A stretch of 64,000 nucleotides of DNA from Achromobacter sp. MFA1 R4 (GTDB taxonomy: Bacteria > Pseudomonadota > Gammaproteobacteria > Burkholderiales > Burkholderiaceae_B), in contig NZ_LT707065.1 of NCBI RefSeq assembly GCF_900156745.1, forward strand, positions 4,402,001 to 4,466,000, in the 5' to 3' direction. This document shows positions 7,874 to 16,163 of the stretch, piece after piece. Both the position numbers and the translations under genes were made by a program. The first letter of the stretch is position 1, and each line of letters opens with the position of its first letter. The notes below the pieces were generated by a model that saw nothing but the letters and a program-made list of their open reading frames with translations, searched no databases and was not told the DNA's origin.

Positions 7874-9064
7874 ATGAACATCCGCAGACACTTCTGCGCC
7901 GGCGTCGTCTGCGCCGGCCTGCTTGCCGCCGTGTCCGGCCCGGCCTTCGGGCGCTCCGAACTGCCCTACATCGACAGCGTTATCAACGAGGCGGCCCGCG
8001 CGGTCATCCGCCAGCATGACATCGCGGGCATGGTGATCGCCGTCACGCACCAGGGGCGGCAACGCTTCTTCACCTATGGCGTGGAATCGCTGGAGACGCG
8101 GCGCGCGGTCAACCGGGACACGTTGTTCGAACTGGGCTCGATCAGCAAGACCTTCACGGCGACGCTGGCCGCCTACGCGCAGGCCAAGGGCCTGCTGGCG
8201 CTGACGGACAGTCCGGCCAAGCACCTGCCCGAGCTGGCCGGCACCGACTTTGCCAAGCTGACCCTGCTGAACCTGGCCACGCACACGACGGGCGGGTTTC
8301 CCCTGCAGGTGCCGGACGCGGTGCGCGACGACGCGCAGCTGATGCAGTACCTGAAGGCATGGAAGCCTGAAGACGCGCCCGGCACGACGCGCACCTACGC
8401 CAATCCCAGCATCGGGATGCTGGGGGTGGCTACCGCGGCAAGCATGAAGCAGCCGTTCGCCCAGGCATTGGAAAAAGACCTCTTTCCGAAGCTGGGCCTG
8501 TCCAGCACCTACGTCAACGTGCCCGCGGCCAAGGCGTCGCGGTATGCGCAGGGCTACAACAAACAGGGCGCGCCCGTGCGCGTGAATCCGGGCGTGCTGG
8601 CGGCCGAGGCCTATGGCGTGAAATCCAGCGCGCGCGACATGCTGCGCTACGTCGAGGCCAGCATGGACATGGACGTGCTGGACAAGGACGTCCGCCGCGC
8701 CATCGCGGATACCCACGTCGGCTATTACCAGGTGGGCGGGATGACGCAGGACATGGCGTGGGAGCAGTTTCCGTATCCGGTGGCGCTGGATACCCTGCTG
8801 ACCGCCAACGCCGGCAATTTGAACAGCCAGAGCCATCCGGCCAAGGCCTTGCTGCCGCCGCTGGCGCCGCAGGCCGACACCTGGATCAACAAGACGGGTT
8901 CGACCAACGGCTTTGGCGCCTATGTGGCCTTCGTGCCCGCGCGCAAGCTTGGCATCGTCATTCTGGCCAACCGCAACTATCCCAACGAGGCCCGGGTGCG
9001 GCTGGCGGCCGAGATCCTGGGGGCGCTGGACAAACCGCCGGCCCCGGGCCGTGCCGCGCGCTGA
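7874..9064 (+). CDS. ampC: class C beta-lactamase (AmpC family)
   Basis: A 396-residue periplasmic serine hydrolase with an N-terminal signal peptide (about residues 1-26). The three catalytic motifs are intact: S89-I-S-K92, Y175-A-N177 and K340-T-G342. The length (about 370 mature residues) and the closing VAFVPARKLGIVILANRNYPNEAR block are typical of class C enzymes that open the beta-lactam ring. No AmpR-type LysR regulator is adjacent, so inducible control by the classical circuit is not supported here. Related esterases and DD-peptidases share these motifs, but the Y-A-N motif and C-terminal block favour a true class C enzyme. Confidence 0.88.
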   Translation: MNIRRHFCAGVVCAGLLAAVSGPAFGRSELPYIDSVINEAARAVIRQHDIAGMVIAVTHQGRQRFFTYGVESLETRRAVNRDTLFELGSISKTFTATLAAYAQAKGLLALTDSPAKHLPELAGTDFAKLTLLNLATHTTGGFPLQVPDAVRDDAQLMQYLKAWKPEDAPGTTRTYANPSIGMLGVATAASMKQPFAQALEKDLFPKLGLSSTYVNVPAAKASRYAQGYNKQGAPVRVNPGVLAAEAYGVKSSARDMLRYVEASMDMDVLDKDVRRAIADTHVGYYQVGGMTQDMAWEQFPYPVALDTLLTANAGNLNSQSHPAKALLPPLAPQADTWINKTGSTNGFGAYVAFVPARKLGIVILANRNYPNEARVRLAAEILGALDKPPAPGRAAR

Positions 9065-9117
9065 AGGGGGCGCGGATCCGGCCTGTGACGACGACGCCCG
9101 GCTGGGCGATGGCTATA

Positions 9118-9142
9118 AAATGACTATTTGTTATAGTCATTT
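9118..9142. promoter_or_regulatory. perfect palindromic operator of the toxin-antitoxin operon
   Basis: AAATGACTAT (9118-9127), TTGTT, ATAGTCATTT (9133-9142) is an exact 10+5+10 inverted repeat in an AT-rich island about 45 bases ahead of the antitoxin gene. A further half-site-like AAAATGAC follows at 9150-9157. VapB and Phd antitoxins repress their own operons through such palindromes, so this is the likely autoregulatory site. Confidence 0.65.
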
Positions 9143-9188
9143 GTTGATAAAATGACCGCCTGAACTGACCATTTTCTGAGTGGGCGCC

Positions 9189-9428
9189 ATGCACAGCCAG
9201 CACGTTTCCAAAACCGAGTTCAAAGCGCGTGCGCTTGAACTTTTCCGGCAGGTCGAAGCAACGGGGGAGCCCATTGTCGTGACCGACCACGGCAGGCCTG
9301 CCCTTGAAATTCGGCCGTATCGGGCCGTGGCGAAGCGCGATCCGCTGGATGTGCTGCGCGGCTCGGTCATACGGTTTGACGACCCTTTGTCTCCGGTCGG
9401 CGACGATGCGTGGGAGGCTGCGCAATGA
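9189..9428 (+). CDS. Phd/YefM-type antitoxin of a VapBC-like module
   Basis: A 79-residue antitoxin. The N-terminal half (SKTEFKARALELFRQVEATGEPIVVTDHGRPALEI) has the Phd/YefM DNA-binding fold, with the strand-turn VVTDHGRP typical of the family. The C-terminal tail (from about residue 55, ending WEAAQ) would bind and block the toxin. The ATG at 9189 is used; a GTG at 9180 in frame would add three residues. The stop overlaps the toxin start (ATGA at 9425-9428), giving coupled translation. Confidence 0.88.
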   Translation: MHSQHVSKTEFKARALELFRQVEATGEPIVVTDHGRPALEIRPYRAVAKRDPLDVLRGSVIRFDDPLSPVGDDAWEAAQ

Positions 9429-9820
9429 TCGCATTGGACACCCATGCGCTGGTGTGGTGGGCAGCGGGCGACTCGCAGTTGAGTCGCCCCGCACGCGACG
9501 CGATCGAAGCTGAGCTGCAGGATGGTGAAATCCTGGTTTCGGCCATCAGCGCCTGGGAAGTGGCCATGTTGACCAAGGCGGGACGTCTGGCACTGACCAT
9601 GGAAGTTGAGGCTTGGCTGGAGACGGTTGCCCAGGTGCCAGCGATTCGGTTTGTTCCGGTGGATGTGCGAATTTCGGTCCAATCCGTGGACCTGCCCGGG
9701 GACTTCCACAAGGATCCCGCCGACCGCATCATTGTGGCGACGGCGCGGCATCATTCGGTGCCTTTGATCTCTGCCGACATGAAGGTTCGCGATTACCCGC
9801 ACGTTCAGACCATCTGGTAA
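9425..9820 (+). CDS. vapC: PIN-domain toxin (VapC-like ribonuclease)
   Basis: A 131-residue PIN-domain protein. The acidic metal-binding residues are visible: D5 (LDTHALVWW), E45 (SAWEVAML), D97/D100 (KDPADRIIVATA) and D118 (LISADMKV). This is the VapC pattern for Mg-dependent RNA cleavage. VapC toxins commonly cut tRNA or rRNA and are neutralised by the antitoxin encoded just upstream. The gene overlaps the antitoxin by 4 bases. It lies in an intergenic site between beta-lactamase and amidase genes, a typical insertion spot for such modules. Confidence 0.92.
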   Translation: MIALDTHALVWWAAGDSQLSRPARDAIEAELQDGEILVSAISAWEVAMLTKAGRLALTMEVEAWLETVAQVPAIRFVPVDVRISVQSVDLPGDFHKDPADRIIVATARHHSVPLISADMKVRDYPHVQTIW

Positions 9821-9943
9821 CGCCCCCGGTTCCAAGGAGAAAGGCCGCGAGACGGCCGGTATTTGCAAGGCGCTGGTACACAGCCCAGAATCGTGCGCAT
9901 GCCTGGCCGCGGCGCCGCGGCCGTTTCCCTTCCAGGAGTTCAC

Positions 9944-11218
9944 ATGAGCCTTGCCCCCGCATCCGAGACCTTGGCCGACCTGCGCATCGATGGCGCGCGC
10001 CTGTGGCAGTCCCTGATGGATCTTGCCCGCATCGGGGCGACCGAAAAAGGCGGCGTCTGCCGGCTTGCGCTGACCGACCTGGACCGCCAGGGACGCGACC
10101 TCTTCGTGCGCTGGGTGCGCGAAGCCGGCTGTGAGGTCCGCGTGGATGCGATCGGCAATATCTTTGCCCGGCGCCCGGGGCGCAACCCCGCGCTGCCCGC
10201 CGTGATGACGGGCAGCCACATCGACACGCAGCCCACGGGCGGCAAGTTCGACGGCAACTATGGCGTCCTGGCGGGCCTGGAGGTGCTGCGCACGCTGAAC
10301 GACGCCGGCGTGCAGACCGAGGCGCCGCTGGAACTGGCGGTGTGGACCAACGAGGAAGGCTCGCGCTTCGTGCCGGTGATGATGGGATCCGGGGTCTATG
10401 CGGGCGCGTTCACGCTGGCCCACGCGCTGGAACAGCAGGACCGGGAAGGCGTGAGCGTGCGCGACGCGCTGGCCGCGATCGGCTACGACGGCGCGCACGC
10501 CGTGCCGCCCGCGCAACCGGGCGGGGTGGGCGCGTATTTCGAGGCGCACATCGAGCAGGGGCCGGTGCTGGAAGCCGCCGACACCGTCATCGGCGTCGTG
10601 ACGGGCGCGCTGGGCCAGCGCTGGTACGACGTGGTGCTGACCGGCGTGGAGGCGCATGCCGGCCCCACGCCGATGCCGCTGCGCCGCGATGCGCTGCTGG
10701 CCGCGTCCGACCTGGTGCATGCCGTGAACGAGATCGCGCTGGCGCATGCCCCCGATGCGCGCGGCACGGTGGGCTGGATGGACGTGTTCCCCAATTCCCG
10801 CAACGTCATTCCGGGCCGCGTGCGCATGACCGTGGACCTGCGCGCGGCCGACGACGCCACGCTGTCGGCGATGGACGCGGCCCTGCGGGCGGCGGCGGAG
10901 AAGGCGGCGCAGGCCCGCGGCGTGGCGGCGCAGGTCGAGCAGGTGGTGTACTTTGCGCCGCAGCCCTTTGCGCCCGCCCTGGTGCAATCCGTGCGCGACG
11001 GTGCGCGCGACCTGTCGCTGTCGGCCATGGACGTGGTCAGCGGGGCGGGGCACGACGCGGTCTATCTGGCGCGCGTGGCGCCGACCGCCATGATTTTCGT
11101 GCCGTGCAAGGACGGCATCAGCCACAACGAGATCGAGGACGCGCGCCCCGAACACCTGGAAGCGGGATGCAACGTCCTGCTGCGCGCCATGCTGGCGCAG
11201 GCCGGCATCGCCCCCTGA
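9944..11218 (+). CDS. M20-family amidase, N-carbamoyl-L-amino acid hydrolase-like
   Basis: A 424-residue Zn-dependent hydrolase. Metal-site motifs are GSHIDT (H92), GKFDGNYGVL (D103) and WTNEEGSRF (E137/E138). The dimerisation lid and the late GAGHDA and GISHNE motifs also match. These mark the carbamoylase/ureidoglycolate-hydrolase branch of M20. The substrate could be an N-carbamoyl amino acid, beta-ureidopropionate or allantoate. AGGAG lies 5 bases ahead of the ATG at 9944; a longer in-frame reading from 9863 lacks a good site. A strong hairpin follows the gene. A complete peptide-type ABC importer starts 270 bases later on the same strand and may bring in the substrate. Confidence 0.88.
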   Translation: MSLAPASETLADLRIDGARLWQSLMDLARIGATEKGGVCRLALTDLDRQGRDLFVRWVREAGCEVRVDAIGNIFARRPGRNPALPAVMTGSHIDTQPTGGKFDGNYGVLAGLEVLRTLNDAGVQTEAPLELAVWTNEEGSRFVPVMMGSGVYAGAFTLAHALEQQDREGVSVRDALAAIGYDGAHAVPPAQPGGVGAYFEAHIEQGPVLEAADTVIGVVTGALGQRWYDVVLTGVEAHAGPTPMPLRRDALLAASDLVHAVNEIALAHAPDARGTVGWMDVFPNSRNVIPGRVRMTVDLRAADDATLSAMDAALRAAAEKAAQARGVAAQVEQVVYFAPQPFAPALVQSVRDGARDLSLSAMDVVSGAGHDAVYLARVAPTAMIFVPCKDGISHNEIEDARPEHLEAGCNVLLRAMLAQAGIAP

Positions 11219-11230
11219 TTCGCGGGCCTG

Positions 11231-11263
11231 CACCAAGGCGGCGCACGCTGCGCCGCCTTGGTG
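11231..11263 (+). terminator. strong hairpin after the amidase gene
   Basis: A perfect 15-bp stem (11231-11245 with 11249-11263) closes a 3-base loop 12 bases after the amidase stop. It is GC-rich and very stable, but lacks a following T-run. It probably marks the transcript end and separates the amidase from the ABC operon. Confidence 0.65.
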
Positions 11264-11370
11264 CCGCTGCCGGGTTCGCGCGGCGTTCTGGTATTCCCTG
11301 ACCGCTTGTCTGCCTTGTCTCGGGACGCCCGGGTCGTCCGGATGGCTTCCGAATTGGCATGGATATTGCT

Positions 11371-11387
11371 TACACAAATTTTGTGTA
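11371..11387. promoter_or_regulatory. palindrome upstream of the ABC importer operon
   Basis: TACACAA (11371-11377), ATT, TTGTGTA (11381-11387) is a perfect 7+3+7 inverted repeat in a short AT-rich island about 100 bases ahead of the binding-protein gene. The rest of the 269-base gap holds the terminator hairpin and no gene. A GntR-like or similar repressor site is plausible; the regulator is not in the window. Confidence 0.45.
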
Positions 11388-11487
11388 CTAACTCTGTGCA
11401 CGTGCGCCGCGCGCTCGCGGGCAGGCGCCGCGCCAGAGTTGGATTCCTCCCACGGCTTTACCCCATGCAAGACATTGGAGAATCACA

Positions 11488-13155
11488 ATGCAGACACGGA
11501 GTATCCGCATCAAAACCCTGGCCGCCGCCATCGCGCTGGCCGCCGCAGGCGCCGGGGCGCTCGCGCCCGTCGCGGCGCACGCCGAAAAGGTGCTGCGCAT
11601 CGGCATGACGGCGGGCGACATCCCCCGCACGCTGGGCCAGCCCGACCAGGGCTTCGAGGGCAATCGTTTTACCGGCATTCCGATGTACGACGGTCTGACC
11701 CAATGGGACCTCTCCAAGAAGGATGAGCCCAGCGTGCTCATCCCCGCGCTGGCGGTGTCGTGGGAAGTGGACGGCGCGGACAAGACCAAGTGGGTCTTCA
11801 AGCTGCGTCCCGGCGTGAAGTTCCATGACGGCTCCGACTTCAATGCGGACGCCGTGGTGTGGAACGTGGGCAAGGTGCTGGACAAGAGCGCGCCGCAATT
11901 CGATCCCAGCCAGGTCGGCGTGACGGCCTCGCGCATGCCGACGCTGAGATCCGCGCGCAAGATCGACGACATGACGGTGGAGCTGACGACGTCCGAGCCG
12001 GATTCGTTCCTGCCCATCAACCTGACCAATCTGTACATGGCCTCGCCCGCGCAATGGAACAAGAAGCTGGCCGAGGTGCCGGCGTCGGTGACCGATGCGG
12101 CCGAACGTTCGCAGAAGGCGTGGGCCGCCTTCGCGGCGGATGCCTCGGGCACGGGTCCGTTCAAGATGTCGAAGTTCGTGCCGCGCGAGCGCCTGGAAGT
12201 CGTGAAGTTCGACGGCTACTGGGACGAAAAACGCCGGCCGAAGATCGACCGCGTGGTGATGCTGCCGCTGCCCGAGGCCAACTCGCGCACCGCGGCGCTG
12301 ATGTCGGGCCAGGTCGACTGGATCGAGGCGCCCGCGCCGGATGCGTTCGAGGCCATCAAGGGCCGCGGCTTCATCGTCTACTCCAACGAGCAGCCGCATG
12401 TGTGGCCGTGGCAACTGTCGTTCAAGGAAGGCTCGCCCTGGCTGGACGCCCGCGTGCGCAAGGCCGCCAACCTGTGCGTGAACCGCGGCGAGCTCAAGCA
12501 GCTGCTGGGCGGCATGATGGGTGAACCCAAGGGCACGGTGCCGCCGGGCCACCCGTGGTGGGGCAATCCCAAGTTCGACATCAAGTACGACCCGGACGCC
12601 GCGCGCAAGCTGATGACCGAGGCGGGGTACTCCAAGGCCAAGCCCATCAAGGTCAAGGTGCAGACGTCCGCGTCCGGTTCGGGCCAGATGCAGCCGCTGC
12701 CCATGAACGAGTTCGTGCAGCAGAACCTGAAGGACTGCTACTTCGACGTGAGCTTTGACGTGGTGGAGTGGAACACGCTCTTTACCAACTGGCGCAAGGG
12801 CGCCAAGGATCCGTCCGCCAATGGCAGCGATGCGATCAACGTCAGCTTCGCGGCCATGGATCCGTTCTTCGCCATCGTGCGCTTCGTCAGCACCAAGACC
12901 TTCCCGCCCGCGTCCAACAACTGGGGCTATTTCGGCAATGCCGAGATCGACGGGTTGATCAAGGATGCGCGCACGACCTTCACGCCCGCCGAGCGCGACG
13001 CCGCCCTGGCCAAGCTGCATGCGCGCGTGGTGGAAGAGGCGCCCTTTGTCTGGATCGCGCACGACGTGGGTCCGCGCGCCATCTCGCCGAAGGTCAAGGG
13101 CGTGGTGCAGCCCAAGAGCTGGTTCATCGACATCGCCACGATGTCCATGGACTGA
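11488..13155 (+). CDS. ABC transporter substrate-binding protein (peptide/opine type, SBP_bac_5)
   Basis: A 555-residue periplasmic binding protein with a signal peptide (about residues 1-32, cleavage after AAHA). The family region near residues 95-120 (VFKLRPGVKFHDGSDFNADAVVWN) and the later AANLCVNRGELKQLLGG block match the DppA/OppA group. It delivers a peptide-like ligand to the two permeases encoded next. The sequence FDIKYDPDAARKLMTEAGY is the usual C-lobe motif. An ATTGGAGAA site precedes the ATG. A stable hairpin sits between this gene and the permeases, as often found where the binding protein is made in excess. Confidence 0.92.
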   Translation: MQTRSIRIKTLAAAIALAAAGAGALAPVAAHAEKVLRIGMTAGDIPRTLGQPDQGFEGNRFTGIPMYDGLTQWDLSKKDEPSVLIPALAVSWEVDGADKTKWVFKLRPGVKFHDGSDFNADAVVWNVGKVLDKSAPQFDPSQVGVTASRMPTLRSARKIDDMTVELTTSEPDSFLPINLTNLYMASPAQWNKKLAEVPASVTDAAERSQKAWAAFAADASGTGPFKMSKFVPRERLEVVKFDGYWDEKRRPKIDRVVMLPLPEANSRTAALMSGQVDWIEAPAPDAFEAIKGRGFIVYSNEQPHVWPWQLSFKEGSPWLDARVRKAANLCVNRGELKQLLGGMMGEPKGTVPPGHPWWGNPKFDIKYDPDAARKLMTEAGYSKAKPIKVKVQTSASGSGQMQPLPMNEFVQQNLKDCYFDVSFDVVEWNTLFTNWRKGAKDPSANGSDAINVSFAAMDPFFAIVRFVSTKTFPPASNNWGYFGNAEIDGLIKDARTTFTPAERDAALAKLHARVVEEAPFVWIAHDVGPRAISPKVKGVVQPKSWFIDIATMSMD

Positions 13156-13165
13156 CCTTGAACGC

Positions 13166-13194
13166 GCCGGATGCCTCGCCACGAGGTGTCCGGC
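13166..13194 (+). other. intercistronic hairpin after the binding-protein gene
   Basis: A 13-bp stem with two G-T wobbles (13166-13178 paired with 13182-13194) and a 3-base loop lies 10 bases after the binding-protein stop. There is no T-run. Within an operon this is more likely a partial terminator or mRNA-3'-end stabiliser than a full stop. Confidence 0.55.
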
Positions 13195-13250
13195 ACATTT
13201 CTCCCGGGGGGCCGCGCGCGGCTCCTCCAGCGGTCTTCGGACCCTAGCCG

Positions 13251-14213
13251 GTGACGCCTATGCTGTCTTACATCTTCCGGCGCGTGGTGTATGCCCTGCC
13301 CATCATGGTGGGGGTCGCGCTGCTCTGTTTCCTGCTTATCCACCTGGCGCCTGGCGATCCGTTGGTCTCCATCCTGCCGCCCGATGCGTCGGCGGACCTG
13401 CAGCGCCAGCTGATGCAGCTCTACGGCTTCGATCGTCCGCTGGTCGAGCAATTCGCGGGCTGGCTGTGGCGCGCGCTGCATGGCGACCTGGGCACGTCGA
13501 TTGCCAGCGGCCGGCCGGTTGCCGCCGAAGTCTTCAACGCCGTGGGCAACACCTTGCGGCTCGCCTGTCTGGCGACGCTGCTGGGCTTTGTCGTGGGCGC
13601 GTTCCTGGGTTTCGTGGGCGGCTATTACCGCAACTCGCCGTTGGACCGCGTCGCCTCGTTCATGTCGGTCGTCGGCGTCAGCGTGCCGCATTACTGGCTG
13701 GGCATGGTGCTGGTCATCGTCTTTTCGACGCAGCTCATGTGGCTGCCGCCAACCGGCGCGGGGCCGGGCGGCTCGGGCGAATGGGTGGCGGACTGGGCGC
13801 ATTTCAGGCACATGATCCTGCCTGCGGTCACGATGTCCGTGATCCCGATGGGCATCATCGCGCGCACCGTCCGCGCGCTGGTGGCCGAGACCCTGTCGCA
13901 GGAATTCGTCGTGGGGCTGCGCGCGCGCGGCCTGACCGACCTGGGCGTGTTCCTGCACGTCGTGAAGAACTGCGCGCCCACGGCGCTGGCCGTGATGGGC
14001 CTGCAGCTGGGCTACCTGCTGGGCGGCTCCATCCTGATCGAGACGGTGTTTTCCTGGCCCGGCACGGGCTTTCTGCTGAATGCGGCCATTTTCCAGCGCG
14101 ACCTGCCGCTGTTGCAGGGCACGATCCTGGTGCTGGCGCTGTTCTTCGTGGTCCTGAACCTGGTGGTCGACATCCTGCAAGGCCTGTTCGACCCGCGCAT
14201 CGAAAGGAACTGA
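13251..14213 (+). CDS. ABC transporter permease, DppB-like
   Basis: A 320-residue inner-membrane permease with six predicted membrane segments, starting LSYIFRRVVYALPIMVGVALLCFLLIHLAPGDP, the classic DppB/OppB N-terminus. The cytoplasmic EAA loop is present near residues 210-230 (AETLSQEFVVGLRARGL). Translation may start at the GTG at 13251 or the ATG at 13260; neither has a strong ribosome site. It pairs with the next gene to form the membrane channel of the importer. The pair is separated by only 4 bases, so it is one operon. Confidence 0.92.
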   Translation: MTPMLSYIFRRVVYALPIMVGVALLCFLLIHLAPGDPLVSILPPDASADLQRQLMQLYGFDRPLVEQFAGWLWRALHGDLGTSIASGRPVAAEVFNAVGNTLRLACLATLLGFVVGAFLGFVGGYYRNSPLDRVASFMSVVGVSVPHYWLGMVLVIVFSTQLMWLPPTGAGPGGSGEWVADWAHFRHMILPAVTMSVIPMGIIARTVRALVAETLSQEFVVGLRARGLTDLGVFLHVVKNCAPTALAVMGLQLGYLLGGSILIETVFSWPGTGFLLNAAIFQRDLPLLQGTILVLALFFVVLNLVVDILQGLFDPRIERN

Positions 14214-14217
14214 GATC

Positions 14218-15114
14218 ATGACCGATTCCGTGGCAAGCCTGGCCGCGCCCGCGAACGCGGCGCCCATCGCGCGCTCTCCCGGCTACTGGTCCAACGTCGT
14301 GCGCCGGTTGCGCCGCGACCCCGTAGCCCTGGCCGCCGGCGCGCTTATCCTGGCCCTGATCGTCATGGCGATCCTGGCGCCGTGGATCGCGCCGGCCGAT
14401 CCTTTCCAGGCATCCATGCTCAAGCGCCTGCGCCCCATCGGCACCGAAGGCTATCCGCTGGGCGCCGACGAACTGGGGCGCGACATGCTCTCGCGCCTGA
14501 TGCTGGGCGCGCGCCTGTCGCTCTTCATGGGCATCGTCCCGGTCATCGCCGCCTTCGTGGTGGGCAGCGCGATCGGCATCCTGGCGGGGTATGCGGGCGG
14601 CTGGACCAACACCCTCATCATGCGCGTGGTGGACGTGTTCTATGCGTTCCCGTCGGTGCTGCTGGCCATCGCGCTGTCCGGCACGCTGGGCGCCGGCATC
14701 TTCAACGCGATCCTCTCGCTCACCATCGTGTTCGTGCCGCAGATCGTGCGCGTGGCCGAGAGCGTCACCACGCAGGTGCGGCGCAGCGACTACGTGGATG
14801 CGGCCAGGGCCTCCGGCGCGGCGCCGCTGACCATCGTGCGGGCGCATGTGCTGTCCAACGTGCTGGGCCCGATCTTCGTGTATTCGACCAGCCTCATTTC
14901 CGTGTCGATGATCCTGGCCTCCGGGCTGTCGTTCCTGGGCTTGGGCGTGCGGCCGCCGGAGCCGGAGTGGGGGCTGATGCTGAACACCCTGCGCACCGCG
15001 ATCTACACCCAGCCCTGGGTGGCCGCGCTGCCGGGCGTGATGATCTTCATCACGTCCATGTCCTTCAACCTGCTGTCCGACGGACTGCGCTCCGCCATGG
15101 AGGTCAAGGAATGA
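14218..15114 (+). CDS. ABC transporter permease, DppC-like
   Basis: A 298-residue permease. It has the N-terminal DppC feature of one membrane segment followed by a periplasmic stretch reading GTEGYPLGADELGRDMLSRLMLGARLSL, then five further membrane segments. The EAA loop VTTQVRRSDYVDAARASGA contacts the ATPases. It partners the DppB-like protein encoded just upstream. Its stop overlaps the next ATPase start (ATGA), so expression is coupled. Confidence 0.93.
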   Translation: MTDSVASLAAPANAAPIARSPGYWSNVVRRLRRDPVALAAGALILALIVMAILAPWIAPADPFQASMLKRLRPIGTEGYPLGADELGRDMLSRLMLGARLSLFMGIVPVIAAFVVGSAIGILAGYAGGWTNTLIMRVVDVFYAFPSVLLAIALSGTLGAGIFNAILSLTIVFVPQIVRVAESVTTQVRRSDYVDAARASGAAPLTIVRAHVLSNVLGPIFVYSTSLISVSMILASGLSFLGLGVRPPEPEWGLMLNTLRTAIYTQPWVAALPGVMIFITSMSFNLLSDGLRSAMEVKE

Positions 15115-16163
15115 ACGATTTCATCGACGCGCGGCCTCCCGCGCACCCGGACCTGGGCGGACCGGCGCAGCCGCTGCTCAGCGTGCGCGGCCTGGTCAAG
15201 CATTTTCCGCTCAAGCGCGATTTTCTGTCGCGACGCGGCGGCGGCGCCGTGCGCGCGGTCGACGGCGTGGATTTCGACGTGAAGAAGGGCGAAACGCTGG
15301 GCGTGGTGGGCGAGTCCGGCTGCGGAAAATCCACCACGGCGCGGCTGGTCATGCAGCTCATCGGGCAGGATCGCGGCGAGCTGGTGTTCGACGGCGTGGC
15401 GGTCGGATCGCGCGCGCTGGCGCTGCGCGAATTCCGGCGGCAGACGCAGATGGTGTTCCAGGACAGCTATTCGTCGCTGAATCCGCGCATGACCATCGAG
15501 GACTCCATTGCCTTCGGGCCGCGCGTGCACGGCAGCCGCGCGGGCGAGGCCATCACCGCCGCGCGCAGCCTGCTGGGCAGGGTGGGGCTCGACGCGCAGC
15601 GCTTTGCGGGCCGATATCCGCACGAGCTGTCCGGCGGGCAGCGCCAGCGGGTCAACATCGCGCGCGCGCTGGCCCTGAACCCGCGCCTCGTGATCCTGGA
15701 CGAGGCGGTGTCGGCGCTGGACAAGTCCGTGGAAGCGCAGGTGCTGAACCTGCTGCTGGACCTGAAGGACGATTTCGGCCTGACCTATATGTTCATCAGC
15801 CACGACCTGAACGTGGTGCGGTACATCTCGGATCGCGTCATGGTCATGTACCTGGGCCAGGTCGTCGAACTGGGGCCGGTGGACCAGGTGTTCGACGCGC
15901 CGCGCCATCCCTATACGCAGGCGCTGCTGCGGTCCATGCCATCGACCGAACCCGGCGTGCGCACCGAGACCGCGCCGCTGTCGGGCGATCCGCCCAATCC
16001 CATCGATCCGCCCTCGGGCTGCCGCTTCCACACGCGCTGCGCGCAGGCGCGGGCCGCGTGCGCGCGCGAGGCGCCCGTCATGACGCAGAACGACGGCCAC
16101 GCCGTGCGCTGCCTCATGCATCAGCCCGATTCCGGCTACGCCGCCTCTGGAGCCCTGTCATGA
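15111..16163 (+). CDS. ABC transporter ATP-binding protein, DppF/OppF-like
   Basis: A 350-residue nucleotide-binding subunit. Walker A is GESGCGKST, the signature is LSGGQRQR, Walker B is LVILDEAVSALD, and the switch histidine is in FISHDL. The C-terminal oligopeptide extension (GDPPNPIDPPSGCRFHTRC) marks the peptide subfamily; cysteines in this extension bind an iron-sulfur cluster in some relatives. AAGGA precedes the ATG at 15111, which overlaps the preceding gene. It works with the second ATPase encoded next to power import. Confidence 0.93.
   Translation: MNDFIDARPPAHPDLGGPAQPLLSVRGLVKHFPLKRDFLSRRGGGAVRAVDGVDFDVKKGETLGVVGESGCGKSTTARLVMQLIGQDRGELVFDGVAVGSRALALREFRRQTQMVFQDSYSSLNPRMTIEDSIAFGPRVHGSRAGEAITAARSLLGRVGLDAQRFAGRYPHELSGGQRQRVNIARALALNPRLVILDEAVSALDKSVEAQVLNLLLDLKDDFGLTYMFISHDLNVVRYISDRVMVMYLGQVVELGPVDQVFDAPRHPYTQALLRSMPSTEPGVRTETAPLSGDPPNPIDPPSGCRFHTRCAQARAACAREAPVMTQNDGHAVRCLMHQPDSGYAASGALS

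Noticed and set aside
9843..9857. Terminator after the PIN toxin gene
   Set aside because: A 5-bp GGCCG/CGGCC stem without T-run is too weak to call.
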